Source: Streptomyces sp. NBC_00510
Lineage (GTDB): Bacteria > Actinomycetota > Actinomycetes > Streptomycetales > Streptomycetaceae
NCBI GenBank assembly: GCA_036013505.1
Contig: CP107851.1
Coordinates: 4,473,501 to 4,537,500, forward strand
Reading direction: 5' to 3'
Length of the DNA: 64,000 nt
The translations under genes were made by a program, and so were the position numbers. Under the pieces are notes generated by a model. That model worked only from the letters and a program-made list of their open reading frames with translations. It ran no database searches and was not told the DNA's origin. Positions 7,809-15,409 of this stretch are shown one piece after another. Every line of letters starts with the position of its first letter. Position 1 is the first letter of the stretch.

Positions 7809-7842
7809 GTAGGGCCCGCCGGAGGCTACCGGCGGGCCCTAC
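7809..7842. terminator. Perfect 14-bp hairpin between xis and int
   Basis: GTAGGGCCCGCCGG (7809-7822) pairs perfectly with CCGGCGGGCCCTAC (7829-7842) across a 6-nt loop and is followed by TTCT. It lies 7 bp after the xis stop and 18 bp before int. It may partly terminate xis transcripts and so set the Xis/Int ratio, or protect the mRNA. Confidence 0.7.
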
Positions 7843-7860
7843 TTCTGCCATCGGAGATCC

Positions 7861-9276
7861 ATGAAACTGACGTACGACGTGCGCATTTACTCGCTGGAGA
7901 CCCGCTCAGACCGGCCCAAGCCGTACCGCTTGCGCTGGCTTGTGGGTACGAAGAAGCATTCCAAGAGCTACACGCTCAAGGCCCAGGCAGACGGGCGACG
8001 CTCGGAGTTGATGAGCGCCGTACGTTCCGGCGATCAGTTCGATGAAGAGTCCGGCCTGCCGGTATCGGAGCTGCGGGCGCAACGCGGTTCGGTCACCTGG
8101 TATCAGCACGCCCGTGACTACGTGGACCGCAAGTGGGACCTGGCGCCCGCTAAATCGCGCAAGTCGTACGCCGATGCCCTGGCCACGATCACGCCCGCCC
8201 TCGTCAGGACGCGCGCCGGCATGCCAGAGCAATCCGCCCTGCGACGTGCCCTCTACGGCTGGGCTTTCAACCGGAATCGCTGGGCTGAGACCCCGCCCAA
8301 GGAGATCAGCGACGCCCTCGCATGGATGGAGCGCCACTCACTGCCCATATCGGCGCTGGAAGATCCGGCGACTCTCCGACAGGCATTGGACGCCCTAGGG
8401 AAGAAGCTGGACGGCAAGCCGGCCGCCGCGCGTACCGCCCGCCGTAAGCGAGCGTGCCTGAGCGATGTCCTGGGCTTCGCTGTGGAGGCGCAGTACTTCA
8501 CCATGCCGGTCAATCCCCTCGCCGCCGTGAAGTGGACGGCGCCGAAGACCGTCGAAGACGTGGACCCCGAAGCCGTCGCAAATCCCCGGCAGGTGCGCGC
8601 TCTGCTGTCCGGAGTCCGGGAACAGGGCAAGCGAGGGGAACTCCTGGAAGCGTTCTTCGGGTGTCTCTACTATGCCGCCATGCGCCCGGCAGAGGCCGCG
8701 GCGCTAACCCGGGACCGGTGCCACCTGCCCGAGACCGGATGGGGTGTCCTGACCCTGCGGAGGGGCGTCGTGCGGGCGGGCCGCGGCTGGACTCGCGACG
8801 GCAAGGCACACGAGACCCGGCACCTGAAAGCCCGCGCCGAACAGGACTCCCGCCCGGTGCCCATCCCTCCGCACTTCGTCGCGATGCTCCGGGCCCACCT
8901 CGACCAGCACGGCACTGCCCCGGACGGCCGGCTGTTCCGCACGGCACGCGATGGGCTGCTGCAGGAGAGCGGCTACGGGGACGTGTGGGCCAAGGCGAGG
9001 GCCGCGGCGCTCTCGCAGGAGGAAGTGGCGTCTCCCCTCGCCCGGCGTCCGTATGACCTTCGCCATGCGGGGGTGTCGTTCTGGCTCAGCTCAGGAGTGG
9101 ACCCAATGGAATGCGCACGGAGGGCGGGGCACAGCCTCGCCGTCCTTCTCCGGGTCTACGCCAAGGTCCTGGCGCACACCCGGGAACGGGCAAACGAGCG
9201 CATCGACGCGGCGCTCAGGGAGTGGCACACGCCAGAGCCTCCGTCCCCCGGAGGACACCTGGAGGACACGCCCTGA
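7861..9276 (+). CDS. int: Tyrosine site-specific integrase of the element
   Basis: 471-residue tyrosine recombinase that should catalyse integration into, and with Xis excision from, tRNA-Tyr. Catalytic residues are readable: Arg275 in AAMRPAEAAAL, Arg401 in RPYDLRHAG (with Tyr in place of the box-II His, as in many actinophage enzymes), His424 in RRAGHSLA and the nucleophile Tyr433 in RVYAK. The N-terminal arm-binding and SAM-like domains fill residues 1-220. ATG with GGAGATCC in front. Its last 75 codons and terminator are repeated about 1.8 kb downstream next to tRNA-Tyr. Position and target resemble SLP1, which also uses tRNA-Tyr. Confidence 0.92.
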   Translation: MKLTYDVRIYSLETRSDRPKPYRLRWLVGTKKHSKSYTLKAQADGRRSELMSAVRSGDQFDEESGLPVSELRAQRGSVTWYQHARDYVDRKWDLAPAKSRKSYADALATITPALVRTRAGMPEQSALRRALYGWAFNRNRWAETPPKEISDALAWMERHSLPISALEDPATLRQALDALGKKLDGKPAAARTARRKRACLSDVLGFAVEAQYFTMPVNPLAAVKWTAPKTVEDVDPEAVANPRQVRALLSGVREQGKRGELLEAFFGCLYYAAMRPAEAAALTRDRCHLPETGWGVLTLRRGVVRAGRGWTRDGKAHETRHLKARAEQDSRPVPIPPHFVAMLRAHLDQHGTAPDGRLFRTARDGLLQESGYGDVWAKARAAALSQEEVASPLARRPYDLRHAGVSFWLSSGVDPMECARRAGHSLAVLLRVYAKVLAHTRERANERIDAALREWHTPEPPSPGGHLEDTP

Positions 9277-9398
9277 TCAGGGGCTGCCACTCACCCGAGA
9301 CAGGGCAAGACAAAGCCACTATTTTCGGTTCTCATTTGGTAATGCTGGAACCAGCACGAAAAAGCCCCTTTGATCGGCGTATCCACTGTTCAAAGGGG
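9052..9398 (+). repeat. Copy A of the int-tail direct repeat
   Basis: About 347 bp covering the last 75 codons of int, its 3' flank and terminator. It is repeated in the same direction at 10831-11177. By eye there are about 15 differences in the roughly 225 coding bases, nearly all at third positions, and more in the flank. The repeat ends sharply at the terminator's 3' arm. Confidence 0.85.
9365..9398 (+). terminator. Terminator after int
   Basis: CCCCTTTGA (9365-9373) pairs with TCAAAGGGG (9390-9398). It lies 88 bp after the int stop and is the counterpart of the hairpin next to tRNA-Tyr. Confidence 0.6.
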
Positions 9399-9568
9399 TG
9401 TACCCCCCATGCGGCCCTGGTGAAAATCGCCGGGATTCTCGGCGGGAGCCTCTGAGCCCGCGGGCAAACAAGCGAGGGTAACCCGCTCGCCGGGTGAGCA
9501 GGAGCGCGGGTACGGTGCCCTCACGGTGCGGCACGAAGCCTGTGCACGCCGCTATAGGGAGGGAAAGA

Positions 9569-10747
9569 ATGCGTATATCAATGCTCCGGCGCCTGGCCTC
9601 TGCGGCCGGCGCGCTGGGGCTCGCGTCGCTCGGCCTGCTCGGCGCGGGCGCGACGCCCGCGCAAGCCGCGGTCAGCAGCTGCCCATCGGGGTACTTCTGC
9701 GCCTGGAAGAACGAAAGCGGCACAGGGTCGATGTTCAAGACAAACACGAACAAGGCGACGCTGGGCACCTGGGACAACAGCTTCCGTTTGGTCATCAACC
9801 GCACGTCCCTGATCTCCTGCATGTACGACGACCCGAAGTACAGCACCGCGCACGGGTACAGAATCCATCAGCCCAAGGAGTCTTACCCCACCGGCATGAA
9901 CCCGGGCTACGCCAGCTCGCTGAAGTTCGTCCGCACCGTGCGTGAGTGCGAGGGTCCCGCCTACCCCTACTGGTATGCGGAGACCGCGCCCAAGCTGTCC
10001 GGTTTCGGCGACATGAACGCCGACCGGAGGTCGGACATCCTGGTTCGCGACACAGCCGGGCGCCTGTGGTTCCTGCCCGGTGACGGCACCGGCCGCCTGG
10101 TCGGCAGCAGCGGCTGGAACGCCTTCAACGCCCTCGTCCGGCACGGTGACTTCAGCGGCGACGGCCGGGAGGACGTGATCGCCCGCGAGGCGTCCACCGG
10201 CAAGCTCTGGTTCTACCCCGGCACGGGGAACGGCGGACACAGCGCGCGCAAGCTGATCGGCACCGGCTGGAACGGCATGACCAAGATCACCGCGTTCGGT
10301 GACCTGTCCGGCGACGGACGCGCGGACCTGCTCGCCGTGGAGAAGTCCACCGGCAAGCTCTGGCTCTACCCCGGCACGGGGAACGGCGGACACAGCGCGC
10401 GCAAGCTGATCGGCACCGGCTGGAACGGCATGAACGCCCTCGTGGGCGCGGGCGACATGAACGGCGACGGCCGGGCGGACCTGATCGCCCGCCAGGCCGC
10501 CACCGGCAAGCTGTGGTTCTACCCGGGCAAGGCCGGCCACCTCGGTACCCGGGTGCTGATCGGCAGCAGCGGCTGGAACGCCATGAGCTCTCTCATCGCC
10601 GTCGGCGACTGGTCGGGCGACGGCCGTGCAGACCTTCTCGCGACGAGCGGCGACTGGCTGGTCCAGTACCAGGGGAAGGGTACGGGCGGCCTGCGGCCGG
10701 CCGAGAAGAACAACGCCGACTGGTGGATCCTCAACGGCGCCTTCTGA
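9569..10747 (+). CDS. Secreted protein: I36-type inhibitor domain plus FG-GAP/VCBS repeats
   Basis: 392 residues. A Sec signal peptide (1-33, cleavage after ATPAQA) leads to a domain beginning SSCPSGYFCAWKN (about 35-125), typical of peptidase inhibitor family I36/SMPI-like proteins. About five FG-GAP/VCBS-type repeats follow (135-385) with calcium-style DMNADRRSD, DFSGDGRED, DLSGDGRAD, DMNGDGRAD and DWSGDGRAD loops; they should form a beta-propeller. The start ATG at 9569 follows AGGGAGGGA and begins a good signal peptide. The gene lies between two copies of the integrase tail, so it looks like cargo. Binding of an extracellular protein or polymer is likely; the target is unknown. Confidence 0.8.
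   Translation: MRISMLRRLASAAGALGLASLGLLGAGATPAQAAVSSCPSGYFCAWKNESGTGSMFKTNTNKATLGTWDNSFRLVINRTSLISCMYDDPKYSTAHGYRIHQPKESYPTGMNPGYASSLKFVRTVRECEGPAYPYWYAETAPKLSGFGDMNADRRSDILVRDTAGRLWFLPGDGTGRLVGSSGWNAFNALVRHGDFSGDGREDVIAREASTGKLWFYPGTGNGGHSARKLIGTGWNGMTKITAFGDLSGDGRADLLAVEKSTGKLWLYPGTGNGGHSARKLIGTGWNGMNALVGAGDMNGDGRADLIARQAATGKLWFYPGKAGHLGTRVLIGSSGWNAMSSLIAVGDWSGDGRADLLATSGDWLVQYQGKGTGGLRPAEKNNADWWILNGAF
10193..10432 (+). repeat. Near-identical internal repeat in the FG-GAP gene
   Basis: The stretch starting at 10193 recurs at 10346 (period 153 bp, 51 codons) over about 87 bp with one visible mismatch (TTC versus CTC codon). It encodes STGKLW(F/L)YPGTGNGG and HSARKLIGTGWNGM. Such identity points to recent blade duplication or gene conversion. 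Confidence 0.8.
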
Positions 10748-10755
10748 CCCATCGC

Positions 10756-10786
10756 GAGGGCCTTCGCTTCCAAGGCGAAGGCCCTC
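10756..10786 (+). terminator. Terminator after the FG-GAP gene
   Basis: GAGGGCCTTCGC (10756-10767) pairs perfectly with GCGAAGGCCCTC (10775-10786), 8 bp after the stop codon. Confidence 0.75.
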
Positions 10787-10830
10787 GTGCACACCCGGTC
10801 TCGATGCTTCAGGGTGACTGATGGCTCCGA

Positions 10831-11055
10831 TATAACCTTCGCCATGCCGGGGTGTCGTTCTGGCTCAGCTCGGGAGTGGACCCAATGGAGTGCGCACGGA
10901 GGGCTGGGCACAGCCTCGCCGTCCTTCTGCGGGTCTATGCCAAGGTGCTGGCGCACACGCGGGAGCGGGCCAATGAGCGCATCGACGCGGCGCTCAGGGA
11001 GTGGCACACGCCGGAGCCTCCGTCCCCCGGGGGACACCTGGGGGACACGCCCTGA
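10831..11055 (+). pseudogene. Orphan integrase 3' fragment (second int tail)
   Basis: In the int reading frame this encodes YNLRHAGVSFWLSS through HSLAVLLRVYAKVL to the same TGA, including box-II Arg, the GHS His and the nucleophile Tyr, but nothing upstream. It differs from the intact int tail by D to N and E to G plus about 13 silent changes. There is no ribosome site. The silent divergence means it came from a related functional integrase rather than from a recent copy of this one. It is probably the relic of an earlier SLP1-like element at the same tRNA. Confidence 0.85.
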
Positions 11056-11140
11056 TCAGGGCTGCCACTCACCCGAGACAGGGCGAGACAAAGCCACTGT
11101 TTTCGGTTCTCGTTCGGTAGTGCTGGAACCGGCACGAAAA

Positions 11141-11180
11141 AAGCCCCTCCGATCAGCGTTTCTGCTGGTCAGAGGGGCTT
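11141..11180. terminator. Bidirectional terminator between int relic and tRNA-Tyr
   Basis: Arms 11141-11157 and 11164-11180 (AAGCCCCTCCGATCAGC and its near complement) with a 6-nt loop. A run of A before it (read as T on the minus strand) makes it a good terminator for tRNA-Tyr, and TTTT after it serves the plus strand. Confidence 0.8.
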
Positions 11181-11190
11181 TTCGCTCCTG

Positions 11191-11272
11191 TGGCGGCGCC
11201 AGGATTCGAACCTGGGTAGGCTAAGCCGACGGATTTACAGTCCGCTCCCATTGGCCACTCGGGCACACCGCC
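11191..11272 (-). tRNA. tRNA-Tyr (anticodon GTA); attachment gene of the element
   Basis: Read on the minus strand it begins GGCGGTGTGCCCGAGTGG, has the GTA anticodon (complement at 11236-11238) in loop CTGTAAA, a long variable arm as expected for tRNA-Tyr, a T-arm GGTTCGAATCC and an acceptor end CGCCGCC plus discriminator A, without encoded CCA. The 3' end faces the integrase side, which is the geometry of integration into a tRNA 3' end that leaves the gene intact. SLP1 is known to use the tRNA-Tyr of S. coelicolor. Confidence 0.93.
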
Positions 11273-11460
11273 TGGGAAGTGTCTCCGCGGGCCGCTTGTG
11301 TGCGGTCCCCGTGGCGACGTCGTAAACAATACCCGATGCGCGGGGGTGCTTCGCCACCCTATTGATCAGCGCTTCGGGCGGGTCCGGTGGCTAGGCTTGC
11401 GGGGGCGGCCCGCAGGCGGGTCGCGGACCTGACGGATCAGAGCCAAGGAGCCAACAGAAG

Positions 11461-11949
11461 ATGGCCGACTCCAGTTTCGACATCGTCTCGAAGGTCGAGC
11501 GGCAGGAGGTCGACAACGCCCTCAACCAGGCCGCCAAGGAGATCTCGCAGCGCTACGACTTCAAGAACGTCGGCGCGTCGATCTCGTGGTCCGGGGACAA
11601 GATCCTGATGCAGGCCAACTCCGAGGAGCGGGTCAAGGCCATCCTGGACGTCTTCGAGACCAAGCTGGTCAAGCGGGGGATCTCGCTGAAGTCGCTGGAC
11701 GCGGGCGAGCCCCAGCTGTCCGGCAAGGAGTACAAGATCTTCGCGACCATCGAGGAAGGCATCTCGCAGGAGAACGCCAAGAAGGTCGCCAAGATCATCC
11801 GCGATGAGGGGCCCAAGGGCATCAAGGCTCAGGTCCAGGGCGAGGAGCTGCGCGTCACCTCCAAGAGCCGGGACGACCTGCAGGCCGTCATCGCGCTGCT
11901 GAAGGGCAAGGACCTCGACTTCGCGCTGCAGTTCGTGAACTACCGCTGA
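11461..11949 (+). CDS. yajQ: YajQ-family cyclic-di-GMP-binding protein
   Basis: 162 residues, the normal YajQ/DUF520 size. Family signatures include [21 protein letters not shown] at the start, [14 protein letters not shown], the central [16 protein letters not shown] and the C-terminal LQFVNYR, giving two ferredoxin-like halves. Xanthomonas YajQ (XC_3703) binds c-di-GMP; other members bind nucleotides or RNA, so the ligand here is inferred. ATG with AAGGAG at 11445-11450. First chromosomal gene beyond tRNA-Tyr, transcribed away from it; a hairpin follows its stop. Confidence 0.9.
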   Translation: MADSSFDIVSKVERQEVDNALNQAAKEISQRYDFKNVGASISWSGDKILMQANSEERVKAILDVFETKLVKRGISLKSLDAGEPQLSGKEYKIFATIEEGISQENAKKVAKIIRDEGPKGIKAQVQGEELRVTSKSRDDLQAVIALLKGKDLDFALQFVNYR

Positions 11950-11964
11950 GCGAGGTCTTGCCGA

Positions 11965-11994
11965 GGTCCCGGCCGGGAGCAGGCGGCCGGGGCC
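11965..11994 (+). terminator. Terminator after yajQ
   Basis: GGTCCCGGCCG (11965-11975) pairs with CGGCCGGGGCC (11984-11994), with one wobble pair, followed by TTT. Confidence 0.65.
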
Positions 11995-12141
11995 TTTGCC
12001 ACGCGCACGACGGGGCGCATTCGGAGGGTGCCGCCCGGGAAGCCGCCGCAGGTGCGTAGTGTCTTCCTGTTAGGTCTCCCCGGGACCTACCCCGCCCGTC
12101 GACGGCGGACCCGGGGCAGCGTCTCGAGGATGGAGCCGGGC

Positions 12142-13464
12142 ATGCAAAGCCGCACCGCTTTGGTCGAGGACCTGATGAGCCGCTTCCCGCACGTCCCCCG
12201 CGAGGCGGTCATCAAGGAGGACCTGCTGCGCGGCGGGATCGCGTTCGACGAGTCCGCGCTCAGCGGCAACGAGGACGGCGACGTCAAGCCGAAGTCGTAC
12301 TTCATCTTCTCCTTCGACCACCGCACCCTCCCCGAGCTGGGGGCCGCCGCGCTGAAGCGGCCGCCGGAGGAGATCGTGCTCACCGGCGGGCCGTACGACC
12401 TGCGCCGCACGGTGGTGTCGGTGCGGGTGAACCCGGCCTCGCCGTACCGCGTGCGGGCGGGCGGGCGCGGTGTGCTCGGCCTCTACCTCGACGGGGTGCG
12501 CATCGCGGACGTCGGCCTGCCGCCGATGCCGGCGTACTACCGGCACACCCTGGAGAACGGCAAGTCGGTGATGGAGGTCGCGCCGACGATCCAGTGGGGC
12601 TACCTGATCTACCTGACGGTCTTCCGCGTGTGCCAGTACTTCGGCGCCAAGGAGGAGTGCCAGTACTGCGACATCAACCACAACTGGCGCCAGCACAAGG
12701 CGGCCGGGCGCCCCTACACGGGTGTGAAGCCGGTCGAGGAGGTGCTGGAGGCGCTGGAGATCATCGACAAGTACGACGAGACGAAGTCCTCCACCGCGTA
12801 CACCCTCACCGGCGGGGCGATCACCTCCAAGGTCGCCGGGCGGGACGAGGCGGACTTCTACGGCCACTACGCGAAGGCCATCGAGGAGCGCTTCCCCGGC
12901 CGCTGGATCGGCAAGGTCGTCGCGCAGGCGCTGCCCAAGGAGGACGTGCAGCGCTTCAAGGACTACGGCGTGCAGATCTACCACCCCAACTACGAGGTGT
13001 GGGACCGCCGTCTGTTCGAGCTGTACTGCCCCGGCAAGGAGCGTTACGTCGGCCGGGACGAGTGGCACCGCCGCATCCTGGACTCGGCGGAGATCTTCGG
13101 CCCGCGCAACGTGATCCCCAACTTCGTGGCGGGCGTGGAGATGGCCGAGCCGTTCGGCTTCGGCAGCGTCGGGGAGGCGATCGACTCCACGGCGGAGGGC
13201 CTGCGCTTCTTCATGTCGCGGGGCATCACGCCGCGCTTCACCACCTGGTGCCCGGAGCCGACGACCCCGCTGGGCAAGGCGAACCCGGAGGGCGCGCCGC
13301 TGGAGTACCACATCCGCCTGCTGGACGTGTACCGCGCGACGCTGGAGGAGTACGGGCTGAGTTCGCCGCCCGGGTACGGCCCGGCCGGCCCCGGCAACGC
13401 GGTGTTCTCGGTGAGCTCGTTCATGGACAGCCTGCCGGCGTCGGCGCCCGTCGGAGTGAGCTGA
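12142..13464 (+). CDS. Radical SAM protein with CX8CX2C cluster motif
   Basis: 440 residues from ATG 12142 (GGAG at 12133-12136); an ATG at 12130 is also in frame but has no spaced ribosome site. Cys164, Cys173 and Cys176 (CQYFGAKEECQYC) form a CX8CX2C motif instead of the classical CX3CX2C. The following TLTGGAIT is the SAM-binding glycine motif, and GRWIGKVVAQALP plus GVQIYHPNYEVWD suggest a TIM-barrel biotin-synthase-like fold. The substrate cannot be named. It is immediately followed, without spacing, by a small flavodoxin-fold gene that may supply electrons. Confidence 0.82.
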   Translation: MQSRTALVEDLMSRFPHVPREAVIKEDLLRGGIAFDESALSGNEDGDVKPKSYFIFSFDHRTLPELGAAALKRPPEEIVLTGGPYDLRRTVVSVRVNPASPYRVRAGGRGVLGLYLDGVRIADVGLPPMPAYYRHTLENGKSVMEVAPTIQWGYLIYLTVFRVCQYFGAKEECQYCDINHNWRQHKAAGRPYTGVKPVEEVLEALEIIDKYDETKSSTAYTLTGGAITSKVAGRDEADFYGHYAKAIEERFPGRWIGKVVAQALPKEDVQRFKDYGVQIYHPNYEVWDRRLFELYCPGKERYVGRDEWHRRILDSAEIFGPRNVIPNFVAGVEMAEPFGFGSVGEAIDSTAEGLRFFMSRGITPRFTTWCPEPTTPLGKANPEGAPLEYHIRLLDVYRATLEEYGLSSPPGYGPAGPGNAVFSVSSFMDSLPASAPVGVS

Positions 13465-13917
13465 GTGCCGACCCTGCTGATCGTGCATCACACGCCGTCG
13501 CCGAACCTGCAGGCGATGTTCGAGGCGGTGGTCGCCGGCGCGACCACCGACGAGATCGAGGGCGTGGACGTCGTGCGGCGGGCCGCCCTCGCGGCGACCG
13601 CCTCCGACGTGCTCGCGGCGGACGGCTACCTGCTGGGCACGACGGCGAACCTCGGCTACATGTCGGGGGCGCTCAAGCACTTCTTCGACCAGGTCTACTA
13701 CCCGTGCCTGGACGGCACGCGCGGCCGCCCGTTCGGCTACTACGTGCACGGCGGCAACGACGTGACGGGGACGGTGCGGGGGATCCGGTCGATCACCACG
13801 GGCCTGGGCTGGGAGCAGGCGGCGGCCGAGGTGACGGTCACCGGAGAGCCGTCCAAGGCCGATCTGCAGGCCTGCTGGGAGCTGGGCGCGACCCTGGCCG
13901 CCGGGTTGGCGGACTGA
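13465..13917 (+). CDS. Flavodoxin-fold NAD(P)H-dependent oxidoreductase
   Basis: 150 residues with a flavodoxin/WrbA-like pattern: LLIVHHTPSPNLQAM (phosphate loop), ADGYLLGTTANLGYMSGALKHFFDQV (flavin loop of the NADPH-dependent FMN reductase family) and YYVHGGND. GTG start directly after the TGA of the radical SAM gene, with GGAG upstream inside that gene, so the two are coupled. Likely binds FMN. It may reduce the Fe-S cluster of the radical SAM partner, an inference from adjacency. Confidence 0.75.
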   Translation: MPTLLIVHHTPSPNLQAMFEAVVAGATTDEIEGVDVVRRAALAATASDVLAADGYLLGTTANLGYMSGALKHFFDQVYYPCLDGTRGRPFGYYVHGGNDVTGTVRGIRSITTGLGWEQAAAEVTVTGEPSKADLQACWELGATLAAGLAD

Positions 13918-13993
13918 CCGCGCGGGCCCGGCGCCGACGTGCCGGGCCCATGCCCTCGTCCTACCGTGGAGGTGGAGAGAGGGGGCAGCGCCG

Positions 13994-15376
13994 ATGGCAC
14001 CCCGGGTCCTGGACGACGCGACCCTGGACGCCCTGCGCTCCGGCTTCGCGGGCGAGGTCGTCGCACCGGGCGACCCGTCGTACGACGAGAGCCGCACGCT
14101 CTTCAACGCCATGATCGACCGCAGGCCGTCCGTGATCGCCCTGTGCGAGTCGGTGGAGGACGTCGCCGCGGCGATCCGCTTCGGACGTGAGCGCGGGCTG
14201 GAGGTCGCCGTCCGCGGCGGCGGGCACAGTGTCGCCGGGAATGCCCTGACGGACGGCGGCATCGTCGTCGACCTGCGGCGCATGCACGCGGTCGTCGTCG
14301 ACCCGCAGGCGCGCACGGCGCGGGTCGGCGGGGGCGCCACGATGAGCCACCTGGACCGGGCGACGCAGCCGTACGACCTGGTCACCACCGGGGGCCGGGT
14401 GTCCACCACGGGCGTGGGCGGCTTCACCCTCGGGGGCGGATCGGGGTGGCTGGAGCGCGCGTTCGGGCTGGCCTGCGACAACCTGGTGGAAGTCGAGCTG
14501 ATGACGGCGGACGGCACCATGGTGCGGGCCGCCGAGGACGAGAACCCGGAGTTGTTCTGGGCTCTGCACGGGGGCGGCGGCAACTTCGGCGTCGCCACCT
14601 CGCTCACGCTGCGGCTGCACCCGCTGCCCGCGGTCACCATGGCCCTGCTGCTGTGGCCGCCGGACGCCGGCCCCGAGGTGCTGCGCGCCTACCGCACCCT
14701 GCTGGCGTCGGCGCCGGACGAGATGGGCGGGGGCCTGCTCTTCCTGACCGGCCCCCCGGAGGAGTTCGTGCCGGAGCACCTGGTGGGCGCGCTCACCTGC
14801 GCCGTCCTGGTGACGTACGCGGGCACCGGGGACGCGGCGCGCGAGGTGCTGGACCCGCTGCTCGCGCTCGGCCCCCAGGGCCGCCTGGTGATGGAGCTGC
14901 CGTACGCGGACCTGCAGTCCATGTTCGACGACCCGCCGGGCTACCGGAACCACTGGTCGGCGGAGTACCTGGACGACTTCCCCGACGAGGCCGTGGACCG
15001 CTTCTGCGCCCGGGCCCGGGACATGGTGGTCCCCTCCCCCTCCCAGCACGTGCTGTTCCCCGTGGGCGGCGCCGTGGCGCGCCCTTCCGCCGACTACCCG
15101 CTGCCCTGGCGACGGGCGCCGTGGGTCGTGCACCCGTTCGGCCTGTGGGCGGACCCGGCGGACGACGAGCGGGCCCGGCGGTGGGCGCACGGCATCCGCG
15201 CCGACGTACGGCAGTGGTCCTCCGGGGCGGTCTACCTCAACTTCATCGGCGACGAGGGCGAGGGCCGCGTGATCGCCGGGTTCGGCGCGCACAACCTGGG
15301 GCGGCTGGCCCGGGTGAAGACGGAGTACGACCCGCAGAACGTCTTCCGGCTCAACCACAACATCGAGCCGGACTGA
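13994..15376 (+). CDS. FAD-linked oxidase with BBE-type domain
   Basis: 460 residues, normal for the berberine-bridge/reticuline-oxidase-like family. The PCMH FAD domain includes EVAVRGGGHSVAGN, where His78 should carry FAD covalently, and TTGVGGFTLGGGSGWL. The second (cysteinyl) flavin anchor expected just before TxGxGG is replaced by Thr, so attachment is probably single. The C-terminal AHNLGRLARVKTEYDPQNVFRLNHNI is the BBE domain. ATG start with GAGAGAGGG at about 13975-13983. Alone in its transcription unit, convergent with yccF. Such enzymes oxidise sugars, alkaloids or secondary metabolites; substrate unknown. Confidence 0.85.
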   Translation: MAPRVLDDATLDALRSGFAGEVVAPGDPSYDESRTLFNAMIDRRPSVIALCESVEDVAAAIRFGRERGLEVAVRGGGHSVAGNALTDGGIVVDLRRMHAVVVDPQARTARVGGGATMSHLDRATQPYDLVTTGGRVSTTGVGGFTLGGGSGWLERAFGLACDNLVEVELMTADGTMVRAAEDENPELFWALHGGGGNFGVATSLTLRLHPLPAVTMALLLWPPDAGPEVLRAYRTLLASAPDEMGGGLLFLTGPPEEFVPEHLVGALTCAVLVTYAGTGDAAREVLDPLLALGPQGRLVMELPYADLQSMFDDPPGYRNHWSAEYLDDFPDEAVDRFCARARDMVVPSPSQHVLFPVGGAVARPSADYPLPWRRAPWVVHPFGLWADPADDERARRWAHGIRADVRQWSSGAVYLNFIGDEGEGRVIAGFGAHNLGRLARVKTEYDPQNVFRLNHNIEPD

Positions 15377-15400
15377 CCCCGGCCGGGGCCCCGGCCGGGG
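15377..15400. terminator. GC-only 24-bp palindrome between convergent genes
   Basis: Two tandem copies of the palindrome CCCCGGCCGGGG lie between the oxidase stop and the yccF stop. The whole is self-complementary and made of G and C only, without a T tract. It most likely ends transcripts from both sides. Confidence 0.65.
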
Positions 15401-15409
15401 GGCAGCGGC

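Noticed and set aside
9400-9480. Possible second attachment site (tandem element junction)
   Set aside because: No copy of the tRNA-Tyr 3' end is present here, so the repeated integrase tail is not explained by tandem site-specific integration.
12070-14640. Very long minus-strand ORF across the radical SAM, flavodoxin-like and oxidase genes
   Set aside because: Antisense shadow of high third-position GC; composition is Arg/Pro/Ala-rich, with no motif and no ribosome site.
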